64,000 bases of DNA from Pusillimonas sp. TS35 (GCF_009857885.1 NZ_WWER01000008.1:1-64000); one strand, 5' to 3'; shown: positions 44,228-54,334, counted from the first letter of the stretch. Notes: generated from the sequence alone by a model not told the origin. Program-made: numbers and translations.

Positions 44228-46051
44228 TTGCTGAGCCGGATTGAATCCCTACTCGCCCCCTTTCCTGATGAAGATCCTCGGCTGCCACCGCGCGGCTTGC
44301 TGCCCTTTCTGTGGTTTTGCACGCTTGGTTCACGGCGCTACCTAACGATACTGGCGGTGTTCAGCGCTGCCGTATCGGTATATGAAGCCTGGCTGTTCGC
44401 ATTTCTGGGGCAAGTTGTAGACCTGCTCGCGACTTGGCAGATAGGCGGCGCCGCCTCTGCGCACGAACGCCGGGTGCTGTGGGGTATCGGCATCGTGCTG
44501 GTAGCCAGCATCGCCCTGGTGAGTGTGCGCACGGTGGTGATGCACCAAGTACTGGCCATCAACCTCCCCCTGCGGCTGCGCTGGAACTTCCATCGCCTCA
44601 TGCTGCGCCAGAGCCTGTCGTTCTTCGCCGACGAATTCGCGGGGCGCGTCACCACCAAAGTCATGCAGACCGCGCTCGCGGTGCGCGACGTACTGCTGAC
44701 CTTCTCCGAGATTGTGATCGGCATAGGTGTTTATTTCGTCACTATCATCGCCTTGGCAGGCGGTTTCGATGTGCGGCTGATGTTGCCTTTTATTGCGTGG
44801 ATAGCGCTATACGGATTGGCTATGTGGTATTTCGTGCCACGCTTAGGCAAGGTCGGGCAGGAGCAGGCAGATGCGCGCTCCTCCATGACAGGGCGCGTCA
44901 CCGATGCCTATGCCAATATCGGCACCGTCAAGCTGTTCTCGCATACACGACGCGAGGCCGGTTTCGCCCGCGCGGCAATGGAAGACTTCAAGGATACGGG
45001 CTATCGCCAGATGCGGCTGGTCAGCCAATTCGAGATCACTAACCAAGCCTTGGTCACCAGCTTGATTTTCGGCGCTGGCGGCTATGCGCTATGGCTATGG
45101 CACAGCGGCGAGGTCGGCACAGGCGCTGTCGCCGCCGTTACGGCAATGGCCTTGCGGGTCAATGGCATGTCGCAGTGGATCATGTGGGAAATGACATCGC
45201 TGTTCGAAAATATCGGTACCGTGCAGGATGGCATCGGCACACTGACGCGGCCGGCCCAGGTGCAGGACAAGCCCGGCGCACATGTGTTGGCGATCACGCA
45301 GGGGAAGGTGGAATTCGACCGCATTGCCTTCAATTACAACGGCGAGCGCCAGGTATTCGACGGCCTGAGCCTAACCGTGCAGCCCGGCGAAAAAATCGGG
45401 CTGGTTGGCCGTTCCGGCGCAGGCAAGTCTACGCTAGTCAGCCTGCTGCTGCGCTTCAATGACGTCGACAGCGGTTGCATACGCATCGACGGCCAGGATA
45501 TCGCAAATGTTACCCAGGACAGCCTGCGCGCTGCCATCGGCATGGTGACGCAGGACACCTCATTGTTGCATCGGTCGATTCGTGAAAATATCCAGTATGG
45601 GCGCCCCGACGCCACTGATGCGGAAATCAGGGCCGCGGCCATGAGCGCGCAGGCCCATGATTTCATTGAACTGCTGAGCGATCCACAGGGCCACAGCGGC
45701 TACGATACGCTCGTGGGCGAGCGTGGCGTCAAGCTCTCTGGCGGCCAGCGCCAGCGCATCGCCATTGCCCGGGTCATGCTCAAGAACGCGCCCATCCTGC
45801 TGCTGGACGAAGCCACCAGCGCGCTCGATTCGGAAGTAGAGGTCGCCATCCAGGAAAGCCTGTACAAAATGATGCAAGGCAAGACCGTCATTGCAATCGC
45901 CCATCGCCTCTCCACCATCGCCGCGATGGACCGCCTTATTGTCCTGGACGACGGACGCATTGTCGAAGAAGGCAGCCATGCCGATCTGCTGCGAAAAAAC
46001 GGCATCTATGCCAGGCTGTGGCAGCACCAGAGCGGGGGGTTTCTGTCTTGA
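44228..46051 (+). CDS. ABC exporter (fused permease-ATPase)
   Basis: This 607-residue half-transporter starts at a TTG with GGAGG six bases upstream. The N-terminal membrane domain has six transmembrane helices (about residues 25-330). The ATPase domain has Walker A GRSGAGKST, Q-loop MVTQDTSLL, signature LSGGQRQRIAIARV, Walker B ILLLDEATSALDSE and the switch His in IAIAHRLSTIA. It belongs to the MsbA/multidrug-export group with no attached peptidase. It lies 127 bases downstream of the ACR3-like gene on the same strand, so it may be the last member of the zinc-starvation unit or have its own promoter. Substrate not predictable. Confidence 0.88.
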   Translation: MLSRIESLLAPFPDEDPRLPPRGLLPFLWFCTLGSRRYLTILAVFSAAVSVYEAWLFAFLGQVVDLLATWQIGGAASAHERRVLWGIGIVLVASIALVSVRTVVMHQVLAINLPLRLRWNFHRLMLRQSLSFFADEFAGRVTTKVMQTALAVRDVLLTFSEIVIGIGVYFVTIIALAGGFDVRLMLPFIAWIALYGLAMWYFVPRLGKVGQEQADARSSMTGRVTDAYANIGTVKLFSHTRREAGFARAAMEDFKDTGYRQMRLVSQFEITNQALVTSLIFGAGGYALWLWHSGEVGTGAVAAVTAMALRVNGMSQWIMWEMTSLFENIGTVQDGIGTLTRPAQVQDKPGAHVLAITQGKVEFDRIAFNYNGERQVFDGLSLTVQPGEKIGLVGRSGAGKSTLVSLLLRFNDVDSGCIRIDGQDIANVTQDSLRAAIGMVTQDTSLLHRSIRENIQYGRPDATDAEIRAAAMSAQAHDFIELLSDPQGHSGYDTLVGERGVKLSGGQRQRIAIARVMLKNAPILLLDEATSALDSEVEVAIQESLYKMMQGKTVIAIAHRLSTIAAMDRLIVLDDGRIVEEGSHADLLRKNGIYARLWQHQSGGFLS

Positions 46052-46430
46052 TACCGGCTAGATCAAGCTACAGATAGACGCTAAACTAACCAGATCAACT
46101 TGGCGGCAAGCACCTGGTCAGGCGGCTCCGCCAATCCTGAGTTCAATCTCTGTAATGGACGAGCTCGCGAACGCCTCTGTCGTACTCCGTCCCAACAAGA
46201 ATAATCACACTCCAGGCCCCGAACATTGCTTTCAAAATAGTGCGGCAGGCGTTCGATTTTCGGCCGACCGTTCGGATTTCGTACGCTTTCTCGCAGCGTC
46301 ACGTGGGCATTGGCGGTCCTTAAACTAACACCTTTCAGGCATAGAACAAGAAACCAACGGCTTGAAAACGACTATTTTCCGGCTGCCTGCCGTCTCTGGC
46401 ACTGCCTGCACTGTGCGGGATGCCGGATTC
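46052..46430. other. Intergenic stretch before the acx promoter
   Basis: No convincing gene was found. A minus-strand frame of 73 codons (46081-46302) shows no family resemblance. A 9-base direct repeat TAAACTAAC occurs at 46082-46090 and 46321-46329. The AT content is higher than in the flanking genes, so this may be an old recombination scar and may also hold activator sites for the sigma-54 promoter that follows. Confidence 0.35.
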
Positions 46431-46446
46431 TGGCATGGGCTTTGCG
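46431..46446 (+). promoter_or_regulatory. Sigma-54 promoter of acxABC
   Basis: TGGCATGGGCTTTGCG gives GG (46432-46433) and GC (46444-46445) separated by the required 10 bases, close to TGGCAC-N5-TTGCW. It lies 73 bases before the acxA start, and transcription would begin near 46457. Acetone carboxylase operons are known to use RpoN. Confidence 0.78.
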
Positions 46447-46518
46447 TTTCCAACTCACATGCAGATGTAAGCGTAACGCCTTATGAACACAGATTCCCAT
46501 CCGGAAGAAGGAGACGCA

Positions 46519-48720
46519 ATGCAAGCTGATCACACATCGGTACAGGTATTGGGCATCGATGCCGGCGGAACAATGACGGATACATTCTTCGTTCGTGGTG
46601 ACGGACGCTTTGTTGTCGGCAAAGCGCAAAGCAATCCAGACGATGAGTCTTTAGCCGTGTTGCACTCGTCGGAAGATGCCCTGGCGCACTGGAGTCGCAA
46701 TATCGATGAGGTGTACCCCGAGCTGATCACCTGCGTTTATAGCGGCACGGCTATGCTGAACCGGGTGGTGCAGCGGAAGGGGTTGGACGTAGGTCTATTG
46801 TGCAACGAGGGCTTTGAACATGTACACAGCATGGGCCGCGCAGTGCAGAGCTACCTGGGTTATGCGTTGGAAGAGCGCATCCATCTGAATACCCACCGCT
46901 ATGACGCGCCGCTTGTACCGTTGACGCGCACACGCGGCATCACGGAACGCACCGATGTGCAGGGCGAGATCGTGATACCGGTACGGGAGGCGCAGGTACG
47001 GAAGGCCGCGCGCGAACTGGTCGCGGCGGGTGCGAAAGCGATTGTGATCTGCCTACTGCAGTCACACAAGAACGGCAACAACGAGAGGCTGGTGCGAGAC
47101 ATCGTCAAGCGTGAGCTTGCCTCGCTGAATCAGGACATACCTGTGTTTGCCTCGGTCGACTACTACCCTGCCCGAAAAGAAAGCCACCGCATGAACACCA
47201 CGATTCTGGAGGCCTATGCCGCCGAGCCGTCACGCCAGACGCTGGGCAAAGTAAGCGGGCTTTTCAAAAAGCATGGTGCGCATTTCGACCTGCGCGTGAT
47301 GGCCACGCATGGGGGCACGATTTCTTGGAAAGCGTCTGAATTGGCGCGCACGATTGTATCGGGTCCGATCGGCGGAGTGATCGGCGCCAAGCTGCTGGGC
47401 GAGGCGCTAGGCTACGAGAATATCGCCTGCAGCGACATTGGCGGCACATCCTTCGATATGGCGCTAATCACAAAAGGCAACTTTGCCATCGCGGCGGATC
47501 CACATATGGCGCGGCTCGTGCTGTCACTGCCGCTGGTGACCATGGATTCCGTCGGAGCGGGCGCCGGTTCCTTCGTACGCATTGATCCGTACAGCAACGC
47601 CATCAAGCTGGGGCCAGATTCGGCCGGCTATCGCGTCGGCACATGCTGGCCCGAAAGCGGTCTGGACACTGTAACGGTATCCGACTGCCATGTCGTGCTG
47701 GGATACTTGAATCCGGACAACTTCCTCGGCGGCGCGATCAAGCTTGACCCGCAACGGGCCCACGACCATATTAAGAAACAGATTGCCGACCCGCTGGGGC
47801 TACCGGTTGAGAGCGCCGCTGCAGGCGTGATCGAACTGCTGGATCTGCAGCTGCGCGAGTATCTGCGCTCCAACGTGGCGGCCAAAGGGTACAGCCCCAC
47901 GGATTTTGTCTGCTTCAGCTACGGCGGCGCCGGACCCGTGCATACCTATGGCTATACCGCTGGTTTGGGCTTTCGCGATGTGGTGGTGCCGGCATGGGCT
48001 GCGGGATTCTCAGCCTTTGGCTGCGCCTGCGCTGATTTCGAATACCGCTACGACAAATCGGTAGACCTGGCAGTACCTCGGCACAGCCAGGCCGAAGATA
48101 GGTGCGCCGCTGCACAGGCTATACAGCGGGGCTGGGAAGAGTTGGCGGCCAAGGTGATCGAGGAGTTCGGCATCAACGGCTTTGCCGCAAGCGATGTAAT
48201 ACTGCGCCCCGGCTTTCGCATGCAATACATGGGTCAGCTAAATGACCTCGAGATACTCTCTCCCATCCAGCAGGCGGATAACGAACAAGACTGGGACGCG
48301 ATGGTTGCAGCCTTTGAGGATACCTATGCTCGCGTATATGCGAGCGCCGCGCGTTCACCCGAGCTTGGGTTTTCAGTCACTGGCGTAATCATGCGTGGTA
48401 CTGTGGCAACCCAAAAACCAGTACTGCCCGAAGACCCCAAGAGCGGCCCTATTCCTCCCGACGAAGCACGCGCGGGCACACGCCGATTCTACCGCCACCA
48501 TACTTGGACGAACGCCACGATCTGGCGCATGGAGGCACTCAAACCAGGCAATGACATCGTTGGTCCAGCAATCATCGAATCGGACGCCACGACCTTTGTG
48601 GTGCCAACGGGGTTTGCCACCACGCTGGACAAGCACCGGCTGTTTCATCTGCGGGAAGTTCATCCTTCGCTGCATCATGAAACGCGGCGCGATGCGCAGC
48701 GAGAAGAATCGCCAGCGTAA
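46519..48720 (+). CDS. acxA: Acetone carboxylase beta subunit
   Basis: This HyuA-type protein (733 residues from the ATG at 46519, preceded by GAAGGAGA; an upstream in-frame ATG lies at 46483) is the nucleotide-using subunit of acetone carboxylase, which makes acetoacetate from acetone and bicarbonate using ATP. Hydantoinase/oxoprolinase A signatures are GIDAGGTMTDTFFV at the N-terminus, the GTAMLNRVVQRKG region, and the actin-like DIGGTSFDMALI near residue 310. It is cytoplasmic and first of the acxABC unit. An acetophenone carboxylase or hydantoinase is less likely because the gamma subunit follows. Confidence 0.92.
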   Translation: MQADHTSVQVLGIDAGGTMTDTFFVRGDGRFVVGKAQSNPDDESLAVLHSSEDALAHWSRNIDEVYPELITCVYSGTAMLNRVVQRKGLDVGLLCNEGFEHVHSMGRAVQSYLGYALEERIHLNTHRYDAPLVPLTRTRGITERTDVQGEIVIPVREAQVRKAARELVAAGAKAIVICLLQSHKNGNNERLVRDIVKRELASLNQDIPVFASVDYYPARKESHRMNTTILEAYAAEPSRQTLGKVSGLFKKHGAHFDLRVMATHGGTISWKASELARTIVSGPIGGVIGAKLLGEALGYENIACSDIGGTSFDMALITKGNFAIAADPHMARLVLSLPLVTMDSVGAGAGSFVRIDPYSNAIKLGPDSAGYRVGTCWPESGLDTVTVSDCHVVLGYLNPDNFLGGAIKLDPQRAHDHIKKQIADPLGLPVESAAAGVIELLDLQLREYLRSNVAAKGYSPTDFVCFSYGGAGPVHTYGYTAGLGFRDVVVPAWAAGFSAFGCACADFEYRYDKSVDLAVPRHSQAEDRCAAAQAIQRGWEELAAKVIEEFGINGFAASDVILRPGFRMQYMGQLNDLEILSPIQQADNEQDWDAMVAAFEDTYARVYASAARSPELGFSVTGVIMRGTVATQKPVLPEDPKSGPIPPDEARAGTRRFYRHHTWTNATIWRMEALKPGNDIVGPAIIESDATTFVVPTGFATTLDKHRLFHLREVHPSLHHETRRDAQREESPA

Positions 48721-48905
48721 GCCGAATACTCAGTGTGGAAACACCGCTGGGGTATGCGCATAAGCGCAGCCCACCGAGCGACGTCCACAAGTGACACATG
48801 CGATGCAAGGGCACTGCGGCGCCATCGGAAACACATAGCGGAAACCAATGGCCACTTACACAGGCCAGAAACACGCACATCGCACCATACAGGAGGTGAC
48901 ACATA

Positions 48906-51233
48906 ATGAGCGCATTGCCAGCACAAAACCGCCGATCCGGCGCCGACCTTCTGGGCAACGGCCAGAGCCTGAAGGAGTTTCGGGATGGCATTCTGGCTCG
49001 CACCGCCAAGACCGGTCACTACAACGGCCTGGAGACGTTGACTCTGCGAGAAAAAGACCCCATACGCTATGAGAAGCTGTTTTCAAAATTGCGCGGCGGA
49101 TTGGTGCATGCACGCGAAACCGCAAAAAAAATTGCCGCCAGCCCCATCGTTGAACAGGAGGGCGAACTGTGCTTTACGCTGTACAACACTGCGGGAGACT
49201 GCGTGCTCACTTCCACAGGCATCATCATCCATGTGGGCACCATGGGCGCGGCAATCAAGTACATGATCGAAAACGACTGGGAAACCAACCCCGGCATCGA
49301 ACCCGGTGATATGTTCACCAACAACGACTGCGCCATCGGCAATGTACACCCCTGCGATATTGCCACCATCGTGCCCATTTTCATTGATGGCCGTCTGATC
49401 GGCTGGGTGGGTGGCGTGACGCATGTAATCGATACCGGCGCCGTGACGCCAGGCAGCATGTCCACCGGGCAGACGCAACGTTTTGGCGACGGCTACATGA
49501 TTACCTGCCGCAAGACGGGCGCCGACGACCAACCCTTCCGCGACTGGTTGCACGAGTCGCAGCGTTCCGTGCGCACACCGAAATACTGGATTTTGGACGA
49601 GAAGACACGCATAGCGGGCTGCCACATGATTCGCGCGTTGGTGGAGGAAGTAGTAGCCGAAGAAGGTTTAGAGGCCTATGAGCGCTTCAGCCACGAAGTA
49701 ATCGAGGAGGGTCGGCGCGGCCTGCAAACTCGCTTGCGCGCCATGACGTTACCCGGAAAGTACCGCAAAACAGCGTTCGTGGACGTACCTTACAACCACC
49801 CCGACGTACAGACATCGAATGCGTTCGCCAAGCTGGACTCCATTATGCACGCGCCAGTTGAAATGGAGATCCGCGCGGATGGATCATGGCGGCTGGATTT
49901 CGAAGGCGCCAGCCGCTGGGGCTGGCACAGTTACAACGCTCACCAAGTGGCCTTCACCAGCGGTATTTGGGTGATGATGACGCAGACGCTCGTGCCCACC
50001 CAACGCATCAACGACGGCGCCTACTACGGTACGGAATTCCACATGCCTAAGGGCTGCTGGAACAACCCTGACGATCGGCGGACCGGCCATGCTTACGCCT
50101 GGCATTTCCTGGTGTCGGCATGGACCACGATGTGGCGCGCGCTGAGCCAGGCGTATTTCTCGCGCGGGTATCTAGAAGAAGTCAACGCAGGCAACGCCAA
50201 CACCAGCAACTGGCTGCAGGGCGGCGGCATCAACCAGGAAGGCGAGATCCATGCCGTGAACAGTTTCGAGTCGTCCAGTTGCGGTACGGGCGCATGCGCC
50301 ATAAAGGATGGCCTGAACCACGCAGCGGCAATCTGGAACCCCGAAGGCGACATGGGCGACATTGAGATCTGGGAAATGGCGGAACCCCTGCTCTACCTTG
50401 GCCGAAACATCAAGATAAACTCGGCCGGCTACGGCCAGTACCGTGGAGGCTCAGGTTTCGAATCGCTGCGCATGGTGTGGAAGGCGCAGGACTGGACCAT
50501 GTTCTTCATGGGCAATGGTTATATGAACAGCGATTGGGGCCTGATGGGCGGTTACCCCTCCGCTGCTGGCTACCGCTTCGAAGCCCACCACACCGGGCTC
50601 AAGGATCGCATCGTTCGCGGCGACAGCTTACCGCTGGGCGGTGATGGCAATCCCGACGACGCCAACTATGAGCGCCATTTGGAGCCCAGCGCGACTGTAA
50701 AGCGCGACCAACAGTGTATGACCACCGAAGACTGCTACGACAACTACGACCTTTACCTGAACTATCTGCGTGGCGGTCCGGGTTTTGGCGACCCACTGGA
50801 TCGCGAAATCGTCGCCATCGAACAAGATTTGAACGGCCAGATATTGCTGGAAGAATATGCCGCCAAAGTCTATGGCGCCGTTGCGAAACAGGACGAGCAT
50901 GGCATCTGGCACGTGGATGCTAAAGCCACCGCCGCATGCCGCGCGCGCATCCGCAAAGAGCGCCTCGCGCGTGGTATGCCTGTAGAAACTTGGATGGCAC
51001 GCGAACGCGAACGCATCGTGCGCAAGGACGCCTCAGTGCAGGTGCGACATATGTACGCCACAAGCTTCGACCTGTCGCCCAAGTTCCGGGACAGCTTCCG
51101 CGCATTCTGGGGCCTGGGCGACGACTGGACACTGGACGAAGCCGAATTGGGCGTACCCAGCTACGGCGCCAAGTTCCGTATGGATCTGTCACGCCTGCCC
51201 GACGTCCATACCGTGACCTTGGTGGAAGAATAA
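48906..51233 (+). CDS. acxB: Acetone carboxylase alpha subunit
   Basis: This 775-residue HyuB-type subunit is close to the 776 residues of the Xanthobacter enzyme. The opening LGNGQSLKEFRDGILARTAKTGHYNGLE, the central MFTNNDCAIGNVHPCDIATIVPIF, and NWLQGGGINQEGEIHAVNSFESSSCGTGACAIKDG are characteristic. This subunit is thought to carry the acetone-phosphorylation and carboxylation site and to bind Mn2+. AGGAGG lies before the ATG. It is separated from acxA by 185 bases in which nothing was recognised. Confidence 0.93.
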   Translation: MSALPAQNRRSGADLLGNGQSLKEFRDGILARTAKTGHYNGLETLTLREKDPIRYEKLFSKLRGGLVHARETAKKIAASPIVEQEGELCFTLYNTAGDCVLTSTGIIIHVGTMGAAIKYMIENDWETNPGIEPGDMFTNNDCAIGNVHPCDIATIVPIFIDGRLIGWVGGVTHVIDTGAVTPGSMSTGQTQRFGDGYMITCRKTGADDQPFRDWLHESQRSVRTPKYWILDEKTRIAGCHMIRALVEEVVAEEGLEAYERFSHEVIEEGRRGLQTRLRAMTLPGKYRKTAFVDVPYNHPDVQTSNAFAKLDSIMHAPVEMEIRADGSWRLDFEGASRWGWHSYNAHQVAFTSGIWVMMTQTLVPTQRINDGAYYGTEFHMPKGCWNNPDDRRTGHAYAWHFLVSAWTTMWRALSQAYFSRGYLEEVNAGNANTSNWLQGGGINQEGEIHAVNSFESSSCGTGACAIKDGLNHAAAIWNPEGDMGDIEIWEMAEPLLYLGRNIKINSAGYGQYRGGSGFESLRMVWKAQDWTMFFMGNGYMNSDWGLMGGYPSAAGYRFEAHHTGLKDRIVRGDSLPLGGDGNPDDANYERHLEPSATVKRDQQCMTTEDCYDNYDLYLNYLRGGPGFGDPLDREIVAIEQDLNGQILLEEYAAKVYGAVAKQDEHGIWHVDAKATAACRARIRKERLARGMPVETWMARERERIVRKDASVQVRHMYATSFDLSPKFRDSFRAFWGLGDDWTLDEAELGVPSYGAKFRMDLSRLPDVHTVTLVEE

Positions 51234-51307
51234 ACTTGCTCTGGCGGAGCCGCACCGCGTCGCCCACCAGCGGCGCGCGGTGCCCTTTTTTCAGGAGACC
51301 CACACGA

Positions 51308-51820
51308 ATGAGCGTATATACCCAGGAACAAATCAATCATATGGTGGCCGGCTCCCTGGACTGGGACACCATCCTGCGTATGTTGTCCATGCCCAAAGAC
51401 AGCGAGCGCTTTGCCATGTACCTGCGGGCGCTGCAGGCCAAAACAGGCATGCGAGACACCATCGTGCTACCGCTGGGACCGCATCTGTACATCGTGAGTG
51501 ACGCCGAAACCCATAGATGGGAAACCAGATGCGATTGCGGCCACAGTTACGGCGATTATCGCGAAAACTGGAAGATGAAGGCGCTGATCTATGTGCGGGA
51601 CACACCCGACGCCATGGATGAGGTATACCCACGCCTTATGTCGCCAGACACCGAATGGCAGGTGTATCGCGAATATTACTGCCCTCAGTGTGGCTGCATG
51701 CATGACGTGGAGGCGCCCACGCCCTGGTACCCGATCCTGCATGATTTCGAGCCGGATATCGACACCTTCTACAAAGAATGGGTAAAGCTACCGATGCCGG
51801 AACGCAGCAATCCCGCGTGA
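51308..51820 (+). CDS. acxC: Acetone carboxylase gamma subunit
   Basis: This 170-residue subunit is unique to acetone carboxylases. The family pattern MLSMPKDSERFAMYLRALQ...DTIVLPLGPHLYIV, with paired cysteines in CDCGHSYGDYRENWKMKALIYVRDT and YYCPQCGCMHDVEAPTPWYPILHDFEPDI, suggests a zinc site. Its presence decides the identity of the whole operon. Its stop overlaps the following regulator (GTGA). Confidence 0.94.
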   Translation: MSVYTQEQINHMVAGSLDWDTILRMLSMPKDSERFAMYLRALQAKTGMRDTIVLPLGPHLYIVSDAETHRWETRCDCGHSYGDYRENWKMKALIYVRDTPDAMDEVYPRLMSPDTEWQVYREYYCPQCGCMHDVEAPTPWYPILHDFEPDIDTFYKEWVKLPMPERSNPA

Positions 51821-52848
51821 ACCGGCATCCGACGCCGCCGGAGCTGGCAGGTGTCGACAAAACTGCCTGTGTACCACGGCCAGCACGTGCGCCTGCGCCG
51901 CCTCGTGATGCGCTGAGTGACCTCATCTATGCGTCGCCTTGCATGCGCCAGACGATTGCGCGAGCACGTCGTTTTGCGCCAGCCAGCGCACCGGTGCTCT
52001 TGCTGGGCGAAACCGGCACCGGCAAGGAGGCCTTTGCGCGCAGCCTGCATGGCAATCGCAAAGGTCCTTGTGTGGCGCTCAATTGCGGCGGCATGGCACG
52101 CGACCTGCTGGCCAGCGAGCTGTTCGGCTACGCGGAAGGCGCGTTCACTGGAGCACGCAAAGGCGGAATGGCCGGCAAGATCGAAGCGGCTGAAGGCGGC
52201 ACCCTGTTTCTGGATGAAATTGGCGAAATGCCACTGGACATGCAGGCGCTTCTGTTGCGCGTGCTGGAGCAGGGCGAAGTATGGCGGCTGGGCGAGACCA
52301 CACCGCGACGAGTCGACTTTCGGCTGGTCGCAGCCACCCACCGCAATCTGCAGGAAGAAGTGATTGCCGGCAACTTCAGGATGGATCTGTACTATCGCAT
52401 CGCCGTGGCTCGCCTGCACATACCCGCGTTGCGCGAGCGGGGCAACGATATACTGCTGCTGGCGCGCCACTTTTTGGCACGTTTCCGTCGCGAGGCGGGC
52501 CAACGCATTGAAGCATTGCCGAACGATATCGCGGCCAACCTGCTGGCCTACCATTGGCCGGGCAACGTACGCGAGCTGCGCAACGCGATGGAAGCCGCAG
52601 TGCTGGCCAGCGACGGCGCACCCTTGCGTATGGACATGCTGCCGCCAGAGATACAGGCGCGCTGCGAAGCCGCGAACGATCCACACGCTACCCAGACGCC
52701 GCCTCTCAGCCTGGATCAGGTGCAGGCTGCTTCAATACGCCAAGCGATCGCAGCCGCCGAAGGGAACCTGACACGGGCCGCGCAGCAGTTGGGAATTGCC
52801 AAGAGCACGCTATACGCGAAGATGCGGGTGTACGGTTTACGCCGCTGA
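51817..52848 (+). CDS. acxR: Sigma-54-dependent activator lacking a sensor domain
   Basis: This 343-residue enhancer-binding protein contains only the AAA+ domain and a C-terminal Fis-type helix-turn-helix. Walker A is GETGTGKE (64-71), the sigma-54 contact loop GAFTGA is at 108-113, and Walker B FLDE at 131-134. Known acetone-carboxylase and AcoR-type activators are about 600 or more residues with an N-terminal GAF sensor; here only about 35 residues precede the ATPase, as in PspF. The GTG at 51817 overlaps the acxC stop (GTGA), so it is made from the same message. How it is inhibited without acetone is unclear. An ATG at 51778 is an alternative start. Confidence 0.85.
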   Translation: MNRHPTPPELAGVDKTACVPRPARAPAPPRDALSDLIYASPCMRQTIARARRFAPASAPVLLLGETGTGKEAFARSLHGNRKGPCVALNCGGMARDLLASELFGYAEGAFTGARKGGMAGKIEAAEGGTLFLDEIGEMPLDMQALLLRVLEQGEVWRLGETTPRRVDFRLVAATHRNLQEEVIAGNFRMDLYYRIAVARLHIPALRERGNDILLLARHFLARFRREAGQRIEALPNDIAANLLAYHWPGNVRELRNAMEAAVLASDGAPLRMDMLPPEIQARCEAANDPHATQTPPLSLDQVQAASIRQAIAAAEGNLTRAAQQLGIAKSTLYAKMRVYGLRR

Positions 52849-52911
52849 AGAATTCACCCATCGAAACCGCGGCACAGAAAGCGGCTCGCAGCGTATTGAG
52901 CAAAGACAGGC

Positions 52912-53772
52912 TCAGCCTGGTAACGCCGCCGACATCGCCTCACCCTGCCGCACCTGGCGGCCGGGCTTGGCCCAGCCTTCAGGAAAGGCCATATCGTCTT
53001 CCGCCCCTGGCGGAAACAACAGAACCACCGTGGAGCCCAGCAGAAAGCGGCCCATTTCTTCGCCCTTGCACAGCACGCATTCGCCTTGCTTGTAGTGCCA
53101 GGTTTGCGGCGCATAGCCTCGCCCGCCCGGGCGTTGGCCGTTGACCACACCATGCCAGGTGGTGATCATGCTGCCGACAATTGTGGCGCCGACCAGCACA
53201 AGGGCAAATGGGCCCGACGGGCCTTCGAACATGCAGACCACGCGTTCGTTGCGCGCAAACAGGCCCGGCACGGCGTCGACAGTTTCGGGATTGACCGAAA
53301 AGAGATCGCCGGGTACGTAGGTCATGGACACCAGCGAGCCATCACAGGGCATGTGAATGCGATGGTAGTCGCGCGGAGACAGATACAGCGTTGCAAAGCG
53401 CCCGCCGAGAAAAGGTGCCGCGCGGGCTGCGTCGCCGCCGAGCAGCTCTGCCGCGCTGTAGGTATGCCCCTTGGCCTGCAGGATGCGGCCATCGTGGATT
53501 GGGCCCGCCTGGCTCACCGTGCCGTCTACCGGGCACACCAGCGCGGTGGCCGCCATGGGCCGCGCACCTGCGCGCAGGGCCCGTCCAAAAAAGTCATTGA
53601 AACTGGCGTAGCTGGCAGGATCTGAATTGGCCGCTTCGCTCATGTCGACCCCGTATCGGCGGATGAATGCGCGCACCATCGTCGTGGTGACGCGCCCCCC
53701 GCGCCAGCGGGCAAGCCGCCCGGCGCACCGGGTGAGCAAATGTTTGGGAAGAATGTACTGTATGAGAATCAT
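52912..53772 (-). CDS. psd: Phosphatidylserine decarboxylase proenzyme
   Basis: This 286-residue inner-membrane enzyme makes phosphatidylethanolamine by decarboxylating phosphatidylserine. It self-cleaves at the LGST motif (GRFLLGSTVVLLF) near the C-terminus, giving a pyruvoyl group. CPVDGTVSQAG, SPRDYHRIHMPCDG and the start MILIQYILPKHLLTRCAGRLARW are also typical. I chose the ATG at 53772; the frame is open upstream to 53862. It is monocistronic and convergent with the acx operon. Confidence 0.95.
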   Translation of the reverse strand: MILIQYILPKHLLTRCAGRLARWRGGRVTTTMVRAFIRRYGVDMSEAANSDPASYASFNDFFGRALRAGARPMAATALVCPVDGTVSQAGPIHDGRILQAKGHTYSAAELLGGDAARAAPFLGGRFATLYLSPRDYHRIHMPCDGSLVSMTYVPGDLFSVNPETVDAVPGLFARNERVVCMFEGPSGPFALVLVGATIVGSMITTWHGVVNGQRPGGRGYAPQTWHYKQGECVLCKGEEMGRFLLGSTVVLLFPPGAEDDMAFPEGWAKPGRQVRQGEAMSAALPG

Positions 53773-53957
53773 GCGCGGCTTATTGGATACTGGCTGGGAA
53801 TTGTAGTCATTCTTGCGGGGCTTGGGGAGCATCGGCAATGCTGCGCGAAGCCATCGGCGCAATCGCAGTACACTATCCGCGATTCATGCCTTATCGCAAC
53901 CGCGCACCCAGGCCGCCACGAGCCCCTCATGCGCATCGACACGTCGCCTGCACATAC

Positions 53958-54269
53958 ATGCCGTTAAGCACGCAAGATCGCCAATTCCTCGAGCAAGGCG
54001 CGGCCAAGGCCGCCGCGCTGCTGCGCATGGTCGGCAATGAGCACCGCCTGTTGGTGTTGTGCCTGCTGATCGAGCACAGAGAAATGACTGTGGGCGCCCT
54101 GCTCGAGCATGTGCCCTTGAGCCAATCGGCGCTGTCACAGCATCTGGCCAAGATGCGCGAGGAAGGCTTGGTCACGTATCGGCGCGAGGCGCAAACCCTG
54201 CATTATCGTATCGACAACCCCGATGTCGAAATCCTGGTTGCCACACTCAAACAGATCTACTGTCCCTGA
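53958..54269 (+). CDS. ArsR/SmtB-family regulator, YgaV/BigR-like
   Basis: This 103-residue winged-helix regulator has its recognition helix in VPLSQSALSQHLAKMREEGLVTYRRE. Two cysteines are placed as in the persulfide sensors YgaV, BigR and SqrR: one in LLVLCLLIE (about residue 36) and one at the end in LKQIYCP. That pair forms a tetrasulfide or disulfide with reactive sulfur in those proteins. The C-terminal LKQIYCP is nearly the same as in E. coli YgaV. It is followed by a YgaP-like rhodanese, the same partner as in E. coli, so control of that gene is probable. Confidence 0.87.
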   Translation: MPLSTQDRQFLEQGAAKAAALLRMVGNEHRLLVLCLLIEHREMTVGALLEHVPLSQSALSQHLAKMREEGLVTYRREAQTLHYRIDNPDVEILVATLKQIYCP

Positions 54270-54334
54270 GGCTGCCGGGACGCATACTCCCCCCACGTAG
54301 TCCCGGCCTGCGCACGCACCCGATTCAGCACAGG

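Noticed and set aside
46081-46302. A 73-codon minus-strand frame as a possible transposase remnant
   Set aside because: No transposase motif or terminal inverted repeats; the 9-base direct repeat TAAACTAAC around it is too short to call a target duplication.
46397-46413. A second sigma-54-like motif (TGGCAC) upstream of the chosen acx promoter
   Set aside because: The GG is not followed by GC at the required 10-base spacing.
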